Assembly: GCA_038049695.1 (NCBI GenBank)
Contig: CP142453.1
Span: forward strand, 110,087,501-110,151,500
Source of the DNA: Cinnamomum chago
Taxonomy: Eukaryota > Streptophyta > Magnoliopsida > Laurales > Lauraceae
DNA length: 64,000 bases
Direction: 5' to 3'
Shown in pieces: positions 51,096-62,981 of the stretch. The notes under the pieces are model-generated. The model had not been told where the DNA came from. It saw nothing but the letters and a program-made list of their open reading frames with translations, and did no database searches. The position numbers and the translations under genes were made by a program. Every line of letters starts with the position of its first letter. Positions within the stretch are counted from its first letter, which is position 1.

Positions 51096-54000
51096 CTAGT
51101 GGAGCCCTGCACGTGCATTGAACACAATCTTTCAGTGTGATAATCTGGAAAAATAAAGTCATATATTAAAAACTCAATATTAACAATCCCAATGGAGAAT
51201 TACCAGTTTACATATAGCTCATTTTTTTGGAAAATTAAGCAATTTACAATCACTAATTGTTTTTATGAAATTCGGTAGAAGCTTCAATAGAAAAAAGTAA
51301 GAAGAAGATGGAATAACAGGATATATGGAAGGAAACTAACTGAAAAAAAGTTGAAAACCAACCTTTTCTGGCCATATATGATTAGGCAAAACACTCACCA
51401 ATTTCAATATAGATCGATCGTCCGGCCTATTTCCTATTAAAATTTGTCTAAAACCTAGCGCCAAATACATACAAAACTCATGTTAAGAAGCACCGAATGA
51501 CAGTAATACCAATACAAAAAAAATTGAATATCATGGAAAGAAACAAGATTGATATGTCAAGATGAGGGCCAGAGCAACAACTTAAAAAGCTTTCTTGAAT
51601 TAAGATGACACTACCGCCAAATTTTGAATCATGTACATTTGTGGCACTTCTGTTAGCTTTTTATGTATCATAAATCAGTTCTGTTACATTCTAATTTTGT
51701 AGTAAGTGAATCTTTGAAAAAAATATCATAATTTGAAGTAAGAGAACCAACTACAAAGAGATCTTTAGGCATGCACTCTCAGGCACTCTCAGGGTAGGCA
51801 CAACTACTTCCTTCAAACTTCCTAAGAAAATTTAATGGAAAATTCATTATCCTAGCATTATAGTAATGTGGTTGCAATGTTGGACAGGAATCAAGTCCAA
51901 GAGTAATACTGGTTCGACCTAAGATGATGCATTGGATAAAGCATGCAAAATCATAAAGAAAGACAATTAGCACCCTTAAACACACTTTAGCACGTAGAAT
52001 GATAATGAAGGAATGCATGTTGTCAGAATTGCCTAAAACAAAAAAAAAAAAAACAGGGGCCCTAAAGCAATCTCTTCAAATCAACATAAGAGGGTGGATC
52101 TAAAAACATGAGTCAGCATATCAAAATGATGGGTTCCATTGCATCATACTCATAAAAACTTGAAAGGAAAAATAAAATACCTTATCATAATTCAAGAAAT
52201 AATAAGACAAGCCATTAGTCACTTGCATTGGATGTTGGTTTGATATATAGTAATAAAATTTAAAAGAAAACCAACTTACATGGAATGAAGAAATCAAGAA
52301 AAGGCTTAGATGACAAAAATCTGCAAACGCTTGTATATTCAAAAAAAAAAAAAAAAACTTTCATGACACCTCGATTATCTGGCTACTAAGAAAATGAAGC
52401 ATCTAAATAGACCTTAAGCCTCTCCACAGCATCTCCGTATCTTTGGCTAGTGCACCCACACATCAATGAAATATCTTCCTCATTTCAACCCACTAATGTC
52501 ACCCAAGTCCTCATCACTAAGCATGAAAACACCATACTTTCTTAGTAAATGGGATATATATATGGCCAATATTTCTTTTTCTGATTTGACACAAGCATAC
52601 TATCAAACCACATTGAGGGGTAAGAAACACGAGGTTATGGATGCAAAAGGGAACTTGACCATCGTGGGATTTGAGTTCCAGGGTGGTGGATGAGCATTCA
52701 TCTCTCATTTTTCCTCAAATCAATTTCCATAAAAAGAGAGGTTATTTGATTGTCATTTTTTAATATTCATGTATGATTTTACATTTTAACCACTAATGAA
52801 AATCTGAAGCCCTATAACTCTTAGGAACTACATGAACGATTTTCTATCATTCCTTATAAAGTTTGATGCACTAAAATGTGTAACATGCTACAATTATTTT
52901 TTCTTTTTTCTTTTTCCAGAAAGAGGGGAACGCATTAAAAGATTAAAAAACAATCATAAATGGGCCAAACCTTCTGCCAAAACCACTAATGTCAAAGATG
53001 ACATACAAGATAACCAATCCACCAAGCTGGTTAATACAAAAAAACTGGTTAATACAAAAAAAAAAAAAAAGCCCAACTGGTCACTTCCTCCCCTGAATGT
53101 TAAAATTCTATTTCATTTCTAACATTGCTGGTCATTTTTGAATATTCAACTTTTCTTCATTTTTAACGGCTTATAAAAATTTAAAATAAATTTCACTATT
53201 TCAGTAACATAAAAAAAAGGCCCAACATTAAAAAGAGATTTTCTATTGTCACAAAGTTCACTTTGTCGAATGTTATTGGAGCACTAAATGTTTAAAATGT
53301 CACAATTCTATTTCACATATTTCATTTCTAGCATTGAAAATTCAATGAAACAAAATACCAACCAACCAGAATAGTACCCAACTCATAGCTTTAAACGGAT
53401 TAACAACAAATCACAAGGATTCCAAGCAATCTTTGGCATTCTCATATCTTTCTCTGACAAGCAAATCGTGTCTTTACAGGCTTTGAGATCGAAGTTGAAA
53501 TTTTCTACATATGAAAATCTCAATTGAAAATTTTCATTTGAGTTCTTGCAGCGAATGTACAAATTCTTCAAACACAACCCTTTACATGAACATTTGTGCT
53601 ACGCATTTCATCGAAACATAATAATACTAAGTGGGGCCCACAGATGTGTTGTTCTCTTTGATTATATATATAATATAATATAATAATACTGAGTGGGGCC
53701 CACATATTTGTAGAGAAAAAGCATGACAAGTTCTTCTACTAAGCGGGGTCCATAGATGTGTAGTTCTCTTTTATTTTATATATATATATATAATAATAAT
53801 AATAATACTAAGTGGGGCCCACAGATGTGTAGATGTAGAGAAAAAGCTTGACAAGTTCTTCTACTAAGTGGGGCCCACAGATGTGTAGTACTCTTTTATT
53901 TGATACATATATATAATATAATAATACTAAGTGGGGCCCACAAATGTTATAATAATACTAAGTGGGGCCCACAGATGTGTAGTTCTCTTGTATTATATAT

Positions 54001-55099
54001 ATAATATAATAATACTTAGTAGGGCCCACAGATGTGTAGATGTAGAGAAAGAACATGAAAAGTTCTTCTACTAAGTGGGGCCCACAGATGTGCAGTTCTC
54101 TTTTATTTTATATATATATATATATATATAATATCCTAATACTAAGTATGAGGCCAACATATGTGTAGAGAAAAAGCATGACAAGTTCTTCTCTTTCATT
54201 GGGGCCCACATATGTGTAGTTCTATTTGATTTTATATATATAATACAATAATACTAAGTGGGGCACACAGATGTGTAAAGAAAAAGCATAACACTTTCTT
54301 CTCTTTTATAATAAGGGTATAGATATTATATTGTTATTATCATAATATAATAATAATATATTATTATATTATATTATAATATTTAGGGGGGCCCACAAAG
54401 GTGTAGTGAAAAAGTATGCAACCTCTCTTCTCTTTTATAATAAGGGTATAGATATTATATTATATTATATTATTTGGGGGTGGGCACCACATAAGTGTAG
54501 TGAAAAAGTTTACAATTTCTCATAATAATATATTGTTATATTATATTATAATATTTGGGGGTAGGCCCTACAATAGTGTAGTGAAAAAGTTTGCATTATA
54601 ATATTTGGGGGTGGGGCCCACAAAGGTGTAGTGAAAAAGTTTGCAATTTCTCATAATAATTATTCTTATATTATATATTATAATATTTGGGGATGGGCCC
54701 CACAATGGTGTAGTGAAAAAGTTTGCAATATCTCCTCTTTTATAATAGTAGATAGATAGATAGATAGAAGTATAGCATATAGTAGATAATAATAATAATA
54801 TATTATGATATTTTATTATAATATTTTGGTGTGAGCCCCACAATGGTGTAGTGAAATAACTATGCAACATTCCATCTTTTATAATCTAGTGTATAGATGT
54901 ATAGATGTATAGAATAGATATATATATATATATATTATATGAGTGGGGCCCACACAAGTTATGTCATTTGTTCTTAAGTTATATATATCTATTATATTTT
55001 ATGAGTGGGGCCCACACAAGTTATGTCATTTGTTCTTAAGTGGGCCAGGTGTGTAGTAAAAGCAAAGTGCATTTTCTTCTCTTTTATAAGAGTAGAAGA
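51096..55099 (-). mobile_element. Non-autonomous Helitron B, directly abutting Helitron A
   Basis: The 3' end (minus strand) is GCACGTGCAGGGCTCCACTAG followed by T (CTAG at 51096-51099). The 5' end near 55099 reads A|TCTTCTACTCTTATAAAAG, fitting the A-TC rule. It matches Helitron A along 51096-51475 and 53335-55099 and carries 1.86 kb (about 51476-53334) that A lacks. No Rep/helicase. Both copies share a stop-free minus-strand stretch of about 64 codons (49247-49441 and 53383-53577; KNSNEKFKLRFSYVENFNFD), possibly a captured exon, but I do not recognise it. Confidence 0.8.
53620..55030. repeat. AT-rich minisatellite of Helitron B
   Basis: The same two motif types as in Helitron A, in the same order and orientation but with different copy numbers, roughly 15-20 copies. 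Confidence 0.9.
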
Positions 55100-56285
55100 T
55101 TTCAAAGAATTCTCATATCTTCCTTTCTACGAAAAGAAAAGAAGATAAATATAAGGAGAATGAAACATGACATAAAATTGATGAGTGGAAGGGATGGAAA
55201 TATCTTTTATACTCCAAAAACAACATTGAAGGCTGTGTACGCCCTCTTTCAATGTAGCTTCTTCTCCAAAAATATCTTCTTCTTCTTCTTTTTCAATTGG
55301 ATTGTATTAAATATTAAACCGTGCATAGCACATGCCTTAATGTGATATGTGCATGGGCTTTATTGCCAGGTGCCAATAACTCGTAGGTGTTAGTGGTCTA
55401 GATGTTAAGTGTGAGTCATGTATTGCTTACCAAGTCCAAGTAGTTGGAGTTGGTGTAGTGGCTGTGTAGTTTCCTAAGAGTAGGAGTCTGTTACGAGAAA
55501 TGGGTGATGTGTTCTAATCTATACCTTTATTGGAATGTATTTTTCCTTCTTTAACCACAAGCCTCCAAACTAAGAATCCTAATTTTAGAAAATACCTCAA
55601 CACATGTGTCAACATCTCAATCCACCCTCCACTCCCTCCTCTCTCTCCACTCTCCTATCTCCTATCTCCTCCCTCTCCGCTATCCTCTCTCTAAAATAAC
55701 TAAACAATATAACTTCCTATTGTACTTTTCAAGCAACTTCCTTATTATTTTCTACATTCAATGTTTAATTGGATTGATTTTGTTATATAATCTAGATTGG
55801 ATTTAGTTTCTAATCTTGATTTAGGGCTTTGGGTTTCAGATTTCTAAAATTGTTTAGATTTCTAGAATATGGGGTTTTCAATTGATCATCAGATAAGAAA
55901 GGAGGGATTGATGATTTTGGAGTTTTTGGATGGGGCCCACATGTGATCAATTGTAATAAAACTTGACAAGTTCTGGGATTGGAGAATAATACTAAGGTTG
56001 TCTCAGTATGCAATTATTAAAACATACGCAGAAATGTATTTACTATACATATCTACTATACAAAAATATATGCATCTAAAAAAAAAAAAACATAGTGATG
56101 AACCGTTTGCTTTCTCTGTTGGACTAAATCAGATTTGTTAGAACAAATAGAATAAAATCACAAACTCAAAACCACCGTAACATTCAAAATTGAAAATAAC
56201 ATAAATACAAAAAAGATAAAGTAAGCCAATTAGAGGATCTATATTTCAAATCAACAAACCAGTAATTTATATTTTGAAATTCTAC
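55100..56285. other. Intergenic, with parts repeated downstream
   Basis: No gene. 55375-55510 is repeated at 61950-62085. 55525-55640 (CCTCCAAACTAAGAATCCTA and CTCTCTCCACTCTCC) resembles 57395-57500. The phrase AGTAATTTATATTTTGAAAT occurs at 56262 and, nearly, at 60893. Confidence 0.6.
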
Positions 56286-56289
56286 CTTA

Positions 56290-57385
56290 ATCAATTCATG
56301 AGTCTCATCCCGCATCATATGGTTTTATGGACGGTTAGAATAGAGGTGGTGGATCCCATTCATCATGGTCCCACTTAAATAGGTTAGGTTTGGTCAATTT
56401 GTAAGGTCTATGATCATTTGATCATTTGATCTTTATCAATCAATTCATGGGTCCCAGCCCGCATCATATGGTTTTATGGACGGTTAGAATAGAGATGGTG
56501 GACCCCATTCATCTGGGTCCCACTTAAATATATTTGGTCAATTTGTTAGGTCTATGTTCATTTGATCCTTTGATCTTTCCTAATCAATTCATGGGTCCCA
56601 TCCCGCATAATATTGTTTTATGGACTGTTCGAATAAAGATGGTGGACCCCATTCATCTGGGGGGTTCCACTTAATTAGGTTAGGTTTGGTCAATTTGTGA
56701 GGTCTATGATCATTTGATCTTTATTAATCAATTCATGGGTCTCAGCCCGCATCATATGGTTTTATGGACAGTTAGAATTAGATGGTGGAGCCCATTCATC
56801 TGGATCCCACTTAAGTAGGTTTGGTCAATTTGTGAGGTCTATGATCATTTGATCTTTATCAAGCAGTTCCCAGCCTGTATCATATGGTTTTATGGACAGT
56901 TAGAATATAGATGGTGGACCCCATTTATCTGGGGGATCTCACTTAAATAGATTAGGTTTGGTCGATTTGTGAGGTCTATGATCATTTGATCCTTTCAACT
57001 TTATCAATCAATTAATGGGTCTCAGCCCGCATCTTATGGTTTTATGGACTGTTAGAATAGTGATGGTGGACCCCATTCATCTGGGTCCCACTTAAATATA
57101 TTTGGTCAATTTGTTAGGACTATAATCATTTGATCTTTCTTAATCAATTCATGGGTCACATCCCGCATAATATGGTTTTATGGACGGTTATAATAGAGAT
57201 GGTGGACCTCATTCATCTAGGGGGTCCCACTTAAATAGGTTAGGTTTGGTCAATTTGTGAGGTCTATGGTCATTTGATCCTTTATCTTTATCAAGCAATT
57301 CATGGGTCCCAGCCCGCATCATATGGTTTTATGGACAGTTAGAATAGAGATGGTGGACCCATTCATTTGGGGGGTTCCACTTAAA
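56290..57385. repeat. Minisatellite, unit about 142 bp, 8 units
   Basis: Units begin TCAATTCATGGGTCYCAGCC and contain CATCATATGGTTTTATGGAC, GGTGGACCCCATTCATCTGG and GGTCTATGATCATTTGATC. They start near 56291, 56438, 56582, 56726, 56868, 57005, 57143 and 57293. Units vary by small indels and substitutions, so the array is not very recent. Confidence 0.9.
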
Positions 57386-57717
57386 TCTATATCTCTATTG
57401 CAATGAGCTTTGCCTTCAGTTAACCACAGTCCTCCAAACTAAAAATCCTAATTTTAGAAAAGATATCAAAATCTCCATCCATGCCAAGTCTCCTCTCTCT
57501 CCACTAACTGATTAGCACAAATTCCTCCAAAAAGAACCAACTTCCCAATTTGTAACTGCTCTCCTATCTACTACTCCAATTATAGAGAATAATAAAAAAA
57601 AAGAAAATAAAGAAATCGAGTGACAGCAGAGGAGGAGAAGGAGAGAGATATAGAAGGAAGAAGAAAACATAAGAAGATCCCATCATTTTCAATTAGCGAT
57701 TCTGTTTGGATGTCATG

Positions 57718-60638
57718 TGTAAGGTCCTCGACCTTACTGGGTCAATTGGGCCCAATAGCAGGCCCGTTGACCAGTTTATTTTATTATTATTATTATAATT
57801 ATTTGTATTTTAGATATTTAAGTGGGTTTAGGCTTTGAGTGAGTTTCTTTTAGTGTTAAAATAGTGTATGCGAAGTTTCGTTTGATTTTGAGTTCGTTTG
57901 ATCCTAGCAGGGGGTAGTTTGCAAATTAGGGAAAATTGAGTGTTTTTCGGGAAAAATTCCTATCACCGTGATTTTGGGTTCGTTGGAAAGGTCTCGTCGC
58001 GCTGATCATTTTTGTCTCTTGACTCGTCGTGATCCGACGATCAGAAACCCTTCAAATGGTCCATTCTTTCACCGGACCCACTTAAAGGGCAATTCAGTCT
58101 TTTCCTCCCTCTCTTCTTCTTAAACAGGGATTAGCCCTAATCTCATTCACTTCTGCAACGAAGCTATAACAGCCCTCCTTCTCCTTCTTCATCCTTTCAA
58201 GCCCAGCTCTCCCTCCGGGAGAGATCACCTCCGCGATCCAGACCGCACATCTTCTTCCTTTCGATCTCCTTTCTCCATTGATACTAGTCGGTAAGCCTTT
58301 TCCCATCATCAACTCTTCTATTCGTTTTCTCATTTGTTTAGAATAGGTTGGATCATGATCTTTTTCCTTTCTTTATTCTTCTCGGTGTTCTAGATTACTT
58401 TTGAGCGGGGTGATTGTGGTCTTCGTGGTAGAAAGCTTCTCCTCAAGCTTTTCCAATTTCTAGTCATCTTCTTGGTTGAGGCAAGTAGATATGCATTCTA
58501 TATTTAATCATGTGTGTATTGTTTTCTTTTCATTGCAATGATATCCTTGTTAGATTACCTAAATTCCAAGCTTATTGTTGGTATTGCATTGGGATTGACA
58601 TGTTAGGTTAGATTTGTGGTTTGGATTGAATTAATTGTTAAATGGTACCTTTGGAGGTTTTTAATTTGATAGAATGGATGAGAATGATGATTGTAATGAT
58701 TAGGGAGCATGGAGGCTCGTTTTCTGCAGGAAAAAGAAGCGAAAAACTCATTTTCGGGCTCAGGCTACAGTGCCGATCGATTGGGCCTGCAAGCCGATCG
58801 ATCGGACTGAAATTGGTCTCAGTTAAGTGAGACTCTCAGAGAGATCCGATCAATCGGATAGCAGTTTCGTAATTTTTGACAACTTTGGAAAAATACTTAA
58901 AACACTTGTAACTTTTAATCCGTATGTCGGATTTCTACATATTATATACCGTTAGAAAGCCCTTGAGATGTAGAATCTAATGGTTGTAGTTTCATCACGA
59001 TCGGAGGTCGAGAAGTGATGTAAAACTCAGATTATTGACCTAGCCTATATTTTGTTAGAAATGAGACCAATAACTTATATTTGAGCCTTTTGGAAACCAT
59101 GAACCTACTATCAGTTGACCATTAATGGAGATTAAATTGTAGCACGTTGTTTGGTGTGCTTCGATTAGGTGTCTAGGTATTCGTGTATTAAACATGGGGT
59201 AACCGAATGCGTATGGAACTGACTTAATGGATGCTTAACATGATTGTACACCAAGGGATTTCCTTAGAAGCATCGTTGATCAAATTCCACACGTACTCCG
59301 TTAGAACATGTAGGATACATGAATGACACCACTTGCCTAGGTTTGGATTGTAATTCCTCATTGACTTATTTAATCGTATCCGTTGTTATAATTCCTTGTA
59401 CACACTCTCTCGGCATAATACGCTTAATTAATTATGAAACATAATCCCTTGTAGAATTAGGACTTGGACCTGACTTAGAGTGTACCTTAGGACCCCGTGT
59501 TATGTAATTGATAAACATGATTGGCTAGACTGAAGGGATTATCACATGATTGGAATTGTCTTGTATTGACTTGAATGAGATAATCCCTATGAACATGTCT
59601 TGTATATTGAGCTAGCCAGACTTGCTTGTCTTGGTCTATTCTTGTGTCAACACCACTTAATTATTATTTGCATGTCATAGCCTACTGCAATTTGGGGTAT
59701 TATTGATGGGCCGGTTACTCGGACATCGGGGTGGGCAGTCGGCTTAGACGGCGTCCAAGGGCGTTGAATAGTTGGGAGCGGGCTTGGACCGTGCTACTAT
59801 TCCCAGGACCGAGAGCTTGGATCCCCCTAGAGCCGGACTTTGGTATCAGTAGTCCAGATAGGATTGTTACTGGTACCCCGGGAGGTGGCTTGGACATCCT
59901 CGGAGTCTCCCTCTTGATTGTTGCATTGCATTGTTTGGACAGTGGTTATTGCTAGTATGCTAGGATTTCCTGTTATTGTTTCTGGTTATTTAATTCATGC
60001 TTTATGCCTAGCTTCGATTCCTTGTATTCTCTTGATTATCATGCCTGTCATTACTCTTATACTTGATGCATGTAATGATTATTTATATCTTACTTATCTA
60101 TTGTTCAACATGTCGTTGACTCTATTCTTTGGTGTGCAGACTCCTCAGGTGAGTACTACTACGAGGAGCAAGCAGGTGCGGAGATCCTCCTGAGGAGGAA
60201 CGAGAGTGGCGTGCAGATGACGTAGAGTAGCGTCATCATACCTGGCACGAGAGAGATTCATTGGGACCTCATTAGATTCTTTATTCTTTATTTATCTCTC
60301 GTTGAAACTTTTATATCATTGACATCACTATTGTTTTAAATGGCCTTGAGTATTGGGATGGCCATTGTAATAAATTAACTTTTATATCATTGACATCACT
60401 TTTATTTTATTCCTTGTTCAACTTTAATATATATTGAGATTCATTATTCCTTGTTGATATCCAAATATGCCTAGAATTGTATGAGTTCCGCAAATTCTTA
60501 TTTTATTTGAGGCTTGAAATATTATATCCTCACAGCGGACTTACGATCCTTTGGCCTAAAGGACAAAATTTTTAATTAGTCCTAAATTTCACTCCCCGGA
60601 TCCGGTTTATTCTCTAATCGGGTTCGGGGGACGTGACA
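57718..60638. mobile_element. Solo LTR of a Ty3/gypsy-type element, 2.9 kb
   Basis: Begins TGTAAGGTCCTCGACC and ends GGGGGACGTGACA. Identical 5-bp duplications TCATG flank it (57713-57717 and 60639-60643). The end style (TGTAA...CGTGACA) and length resemble LTRs of plant chromovirus-type gypsy elements such as the Tekay/Del group. No internal region or second LTR lies in between, so it is a solo LTR left by recombination. The short plus-strand open frames inside it show no protein family. Confidence 0.82.
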
Positions 60639-60643
60639 TCATG

Positions 60644-62755
60644 TTAGTATATCTATCTCTCAACTTCATTTTTCTTTCATTTATCCCGATTCTGTTTCAT
60701 GCTTTGCTGTAACGCTGTAACTTAGATGAAGTTCTTATATCATTTGATGATTTGGGTCACCTTCACACATGCATGGTAATCCACATAAAGAGCTCTCAAT
60801 CTCATCCTAATTCCAAGTTTTGGTTGCTAGATGTGTACTGGGTCTAACTGCAAGCCTGTGATGAATTAGAGACCCAAGCCTGGTATCAGGCCGGTAATTT
60901 ATATTTTGAAATTCTTTATTTAATATATTTTTCCTTTGAAAGAAACACATTTTATTGAGCTATCTTCAAACAGAAGCTTCACTCGGGAAAAAAAAAAATA
61001 ATAGAACTATAATGACATATGGACCGGGGCATAAAATAAACAAATTTTAACTGCAGTTAGGAGTTTAGGTAGATAGTTTTGCGTTATCTTTTTTTTTTAA
61101 TGATATATGCGATGTTATAAAGACTTTTAATTGTGGTATGTAACTCATTGACACTATTATCCGATGTAATTTATATGTTTGTCGTACTTTTTTAAATACA
61201 AATCTCTAGCATTGGGTCCCTGTATAGCACGGGGTTTCATAAGTATAATGACTCGATAAAAAAAAAGAAATAAAAAAGACTCATAAACGAAAAAGAAAAT
61301 AAAAAAAAATATAATGACCATATCCAGAAACCAAAAGAAATAAAATAAAAGGAGAAAAACCCAACTTAGGTCAAACAGAAAAAATAATAGTAAAAAAAGA
61401 TATATTATATAATATTGACAAAATAAACCTTAATAGTAATACATGTAGCTGAAACACTCTCTTACAGAAAGGACAATGATCTAAAATAACTAAAAATATT
61501 TGAGAAATTTAAAAAATACCCCAAATACAAAAACAACGTTTAACAAAATAAAATCCCGTACTAACTGACAAAAATATTAATTTTAAAAGAGCAATGGATA
61601 CAAATAGGTATGATTACTTCTGCAATAAAAGCACAATCTATCTATCCAGTCTAATAAAATGTTTGAAATTAAATATGTTTAGGATATTGTGAACCCCGTG
61701 TTATTCAAATTAAATCTGGTTGCTTTATTCTTTTGTTTTATTGTGAATATGTTTTTTCTTTATTTTTTTTGTGCATGTGCCCGAGCTTTATCAAGCTCCA
61801 TTTACATCTCACCTAAAGAATAAGACATTTGGAAAAAAACATAAAGATCAAATTAGCAACAAAAAGGACTCACAAGTTTACTAATTAATAAATTTATTAA
61901 AAATAATTTGTATTAGTCTGTGCATTTGGTAATTTCGTGGTCCGTGCATAGCTCGTAGGTGTCAGTGGTCTAGATGTCAAGTGTGAGTCATGTATTGCTT
62001 ACCAAGTCCAAGTAGTTGGAGTTGGTGTAGTGGCTGGGAAGTTTCCTAGGAGTAGGAGTCTATTATGAGAAAAGGGTGATGTGGTCTAATGTAGGTAGAG
62101 TAGTTGGTGTAGTGGTTGGGTAGTTTCCTAGGAGTAGGAGTCTGTTATGAGAAAGGATCCTGGTAAATGCACCCACCCTATTTGGAAATTACACCCAACC
62201 TATATCTTGTAGGCTTCTTGAGAATAACATTGCTCCGCCTGCCATACAACGTGTCCTGTGTCCTGTCCGAGTATCCTACACGATCGTGACAGCCGGAGTA
62301 TATGTCTTGCGCAATCTTATCACACCATCAAGGCGGTGCAATCTTATCACATGTCCTGCGTGATCGTGACAGCCCGAGTATGGAGTCTTGTTGACTATTC
62401 GTTCCAGGGCTTCTCTTCGACGGCTGAGATCATGTCTAGATTTGAGATCAGTTGTGGACCGTTCGATGTATGTGGAGAGGCGCAGAAGCCGAGATTGGTT
62501 TTTTGTCCACCTTTTCATCGACTCCGACTAAATTTCATGCGTGGGTCACTTTGAGAGCTAAAACTACTTAAAAATCATTGACCCTTTTCATCTATCTGAC
62601 TAAATTTTACTTCATTTAATTATCATCATATTGATCACTGCCTCTTTCCTGTTCTTGTTTTTTACTTCTAAACTTCACGCTGTGGTTGATCTTGCTGTGG
62701 CCTGAAGTTACTGTGGTCTGAACGTCAATTATTATTATTTTTTCTTGGTATAGAA
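60644..62755. other. Intergenic, AT-rich, with a repeated segment
   Basis: No gene. At 61206-61231 CTAGCATTGGGTCCCTGTAT AGCACG resembles a minus-strand Helitron 3' end (hairpin plus CTAG) but is incomplete. 61950-62085 repeats 55375-55510, and part of it repeats again at 62095-62150. The more GC-rich 62160-62560 is unassigned. Confidence 0.45.
61950..62085 (+). repeat. Dispersed repeat, direct copy of 55375-55510
   Basis: CTCGTAGGTGTCAGTGGTCT, GTGTGAGTCATGTATTGCTT, ACCAAGTCCAAGTAGTTGGA and GTTTCCTAGGAGTAGGAGTC occur in the same order at both places, with a few differences. In both it follows CCGTGCATAGC. Confidence 0.85.
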
Positions 62756-62890
62756 TAGGGTTGTAAATGGGTCGGTTTCGGTCCGGGTCCATGGTGGACC
62801 CGAAATCAAAACCGTTGAGGAAAAAGTGTGACTGAATTTGGACCCAAAACCGTTTCGTAGGGTGGGTGTAAACGTTAACACCCTTAGTTC
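62756..62890 (+). mobile_element. hAT MITE end, truncated
   Basis: TAGGGTTGTAAATGGGTCGG followed by GTCCATGGTGGACCCGAAAT and AACCGTTGAGGAAAAAGTG matches, in reverse complement, the right half of the hAT MITE at 16138-16514. The other end was not found. Confidence 0.6.
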
Positions 62891-62981
62891 AAACAGGATA
62901 AATCCTGTTTGGTCCTAAGAGGATATCCGGATGCCATCTCTTGAAAGTACCTGTTTTGATCAAAGGTTGTGGCCTGAGTGG

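Noticed and set aside
49480-55030. CRISPR-like array of regularly spaced repeats
   Set aside because: Spacers are themselves AT-rich repeats of variable length inside Helitrons, and the genome is a plant.
59731-60193. Coding exons inside 57718-60638
   Set aside because: The open frames show no family features and fall wholly inside the solo LTR.
62258-62554. 98-codon plus-strand open frame
   Set aside because: It begins with GTG, has no recognisable family, and overlaps locally repeated phrases.
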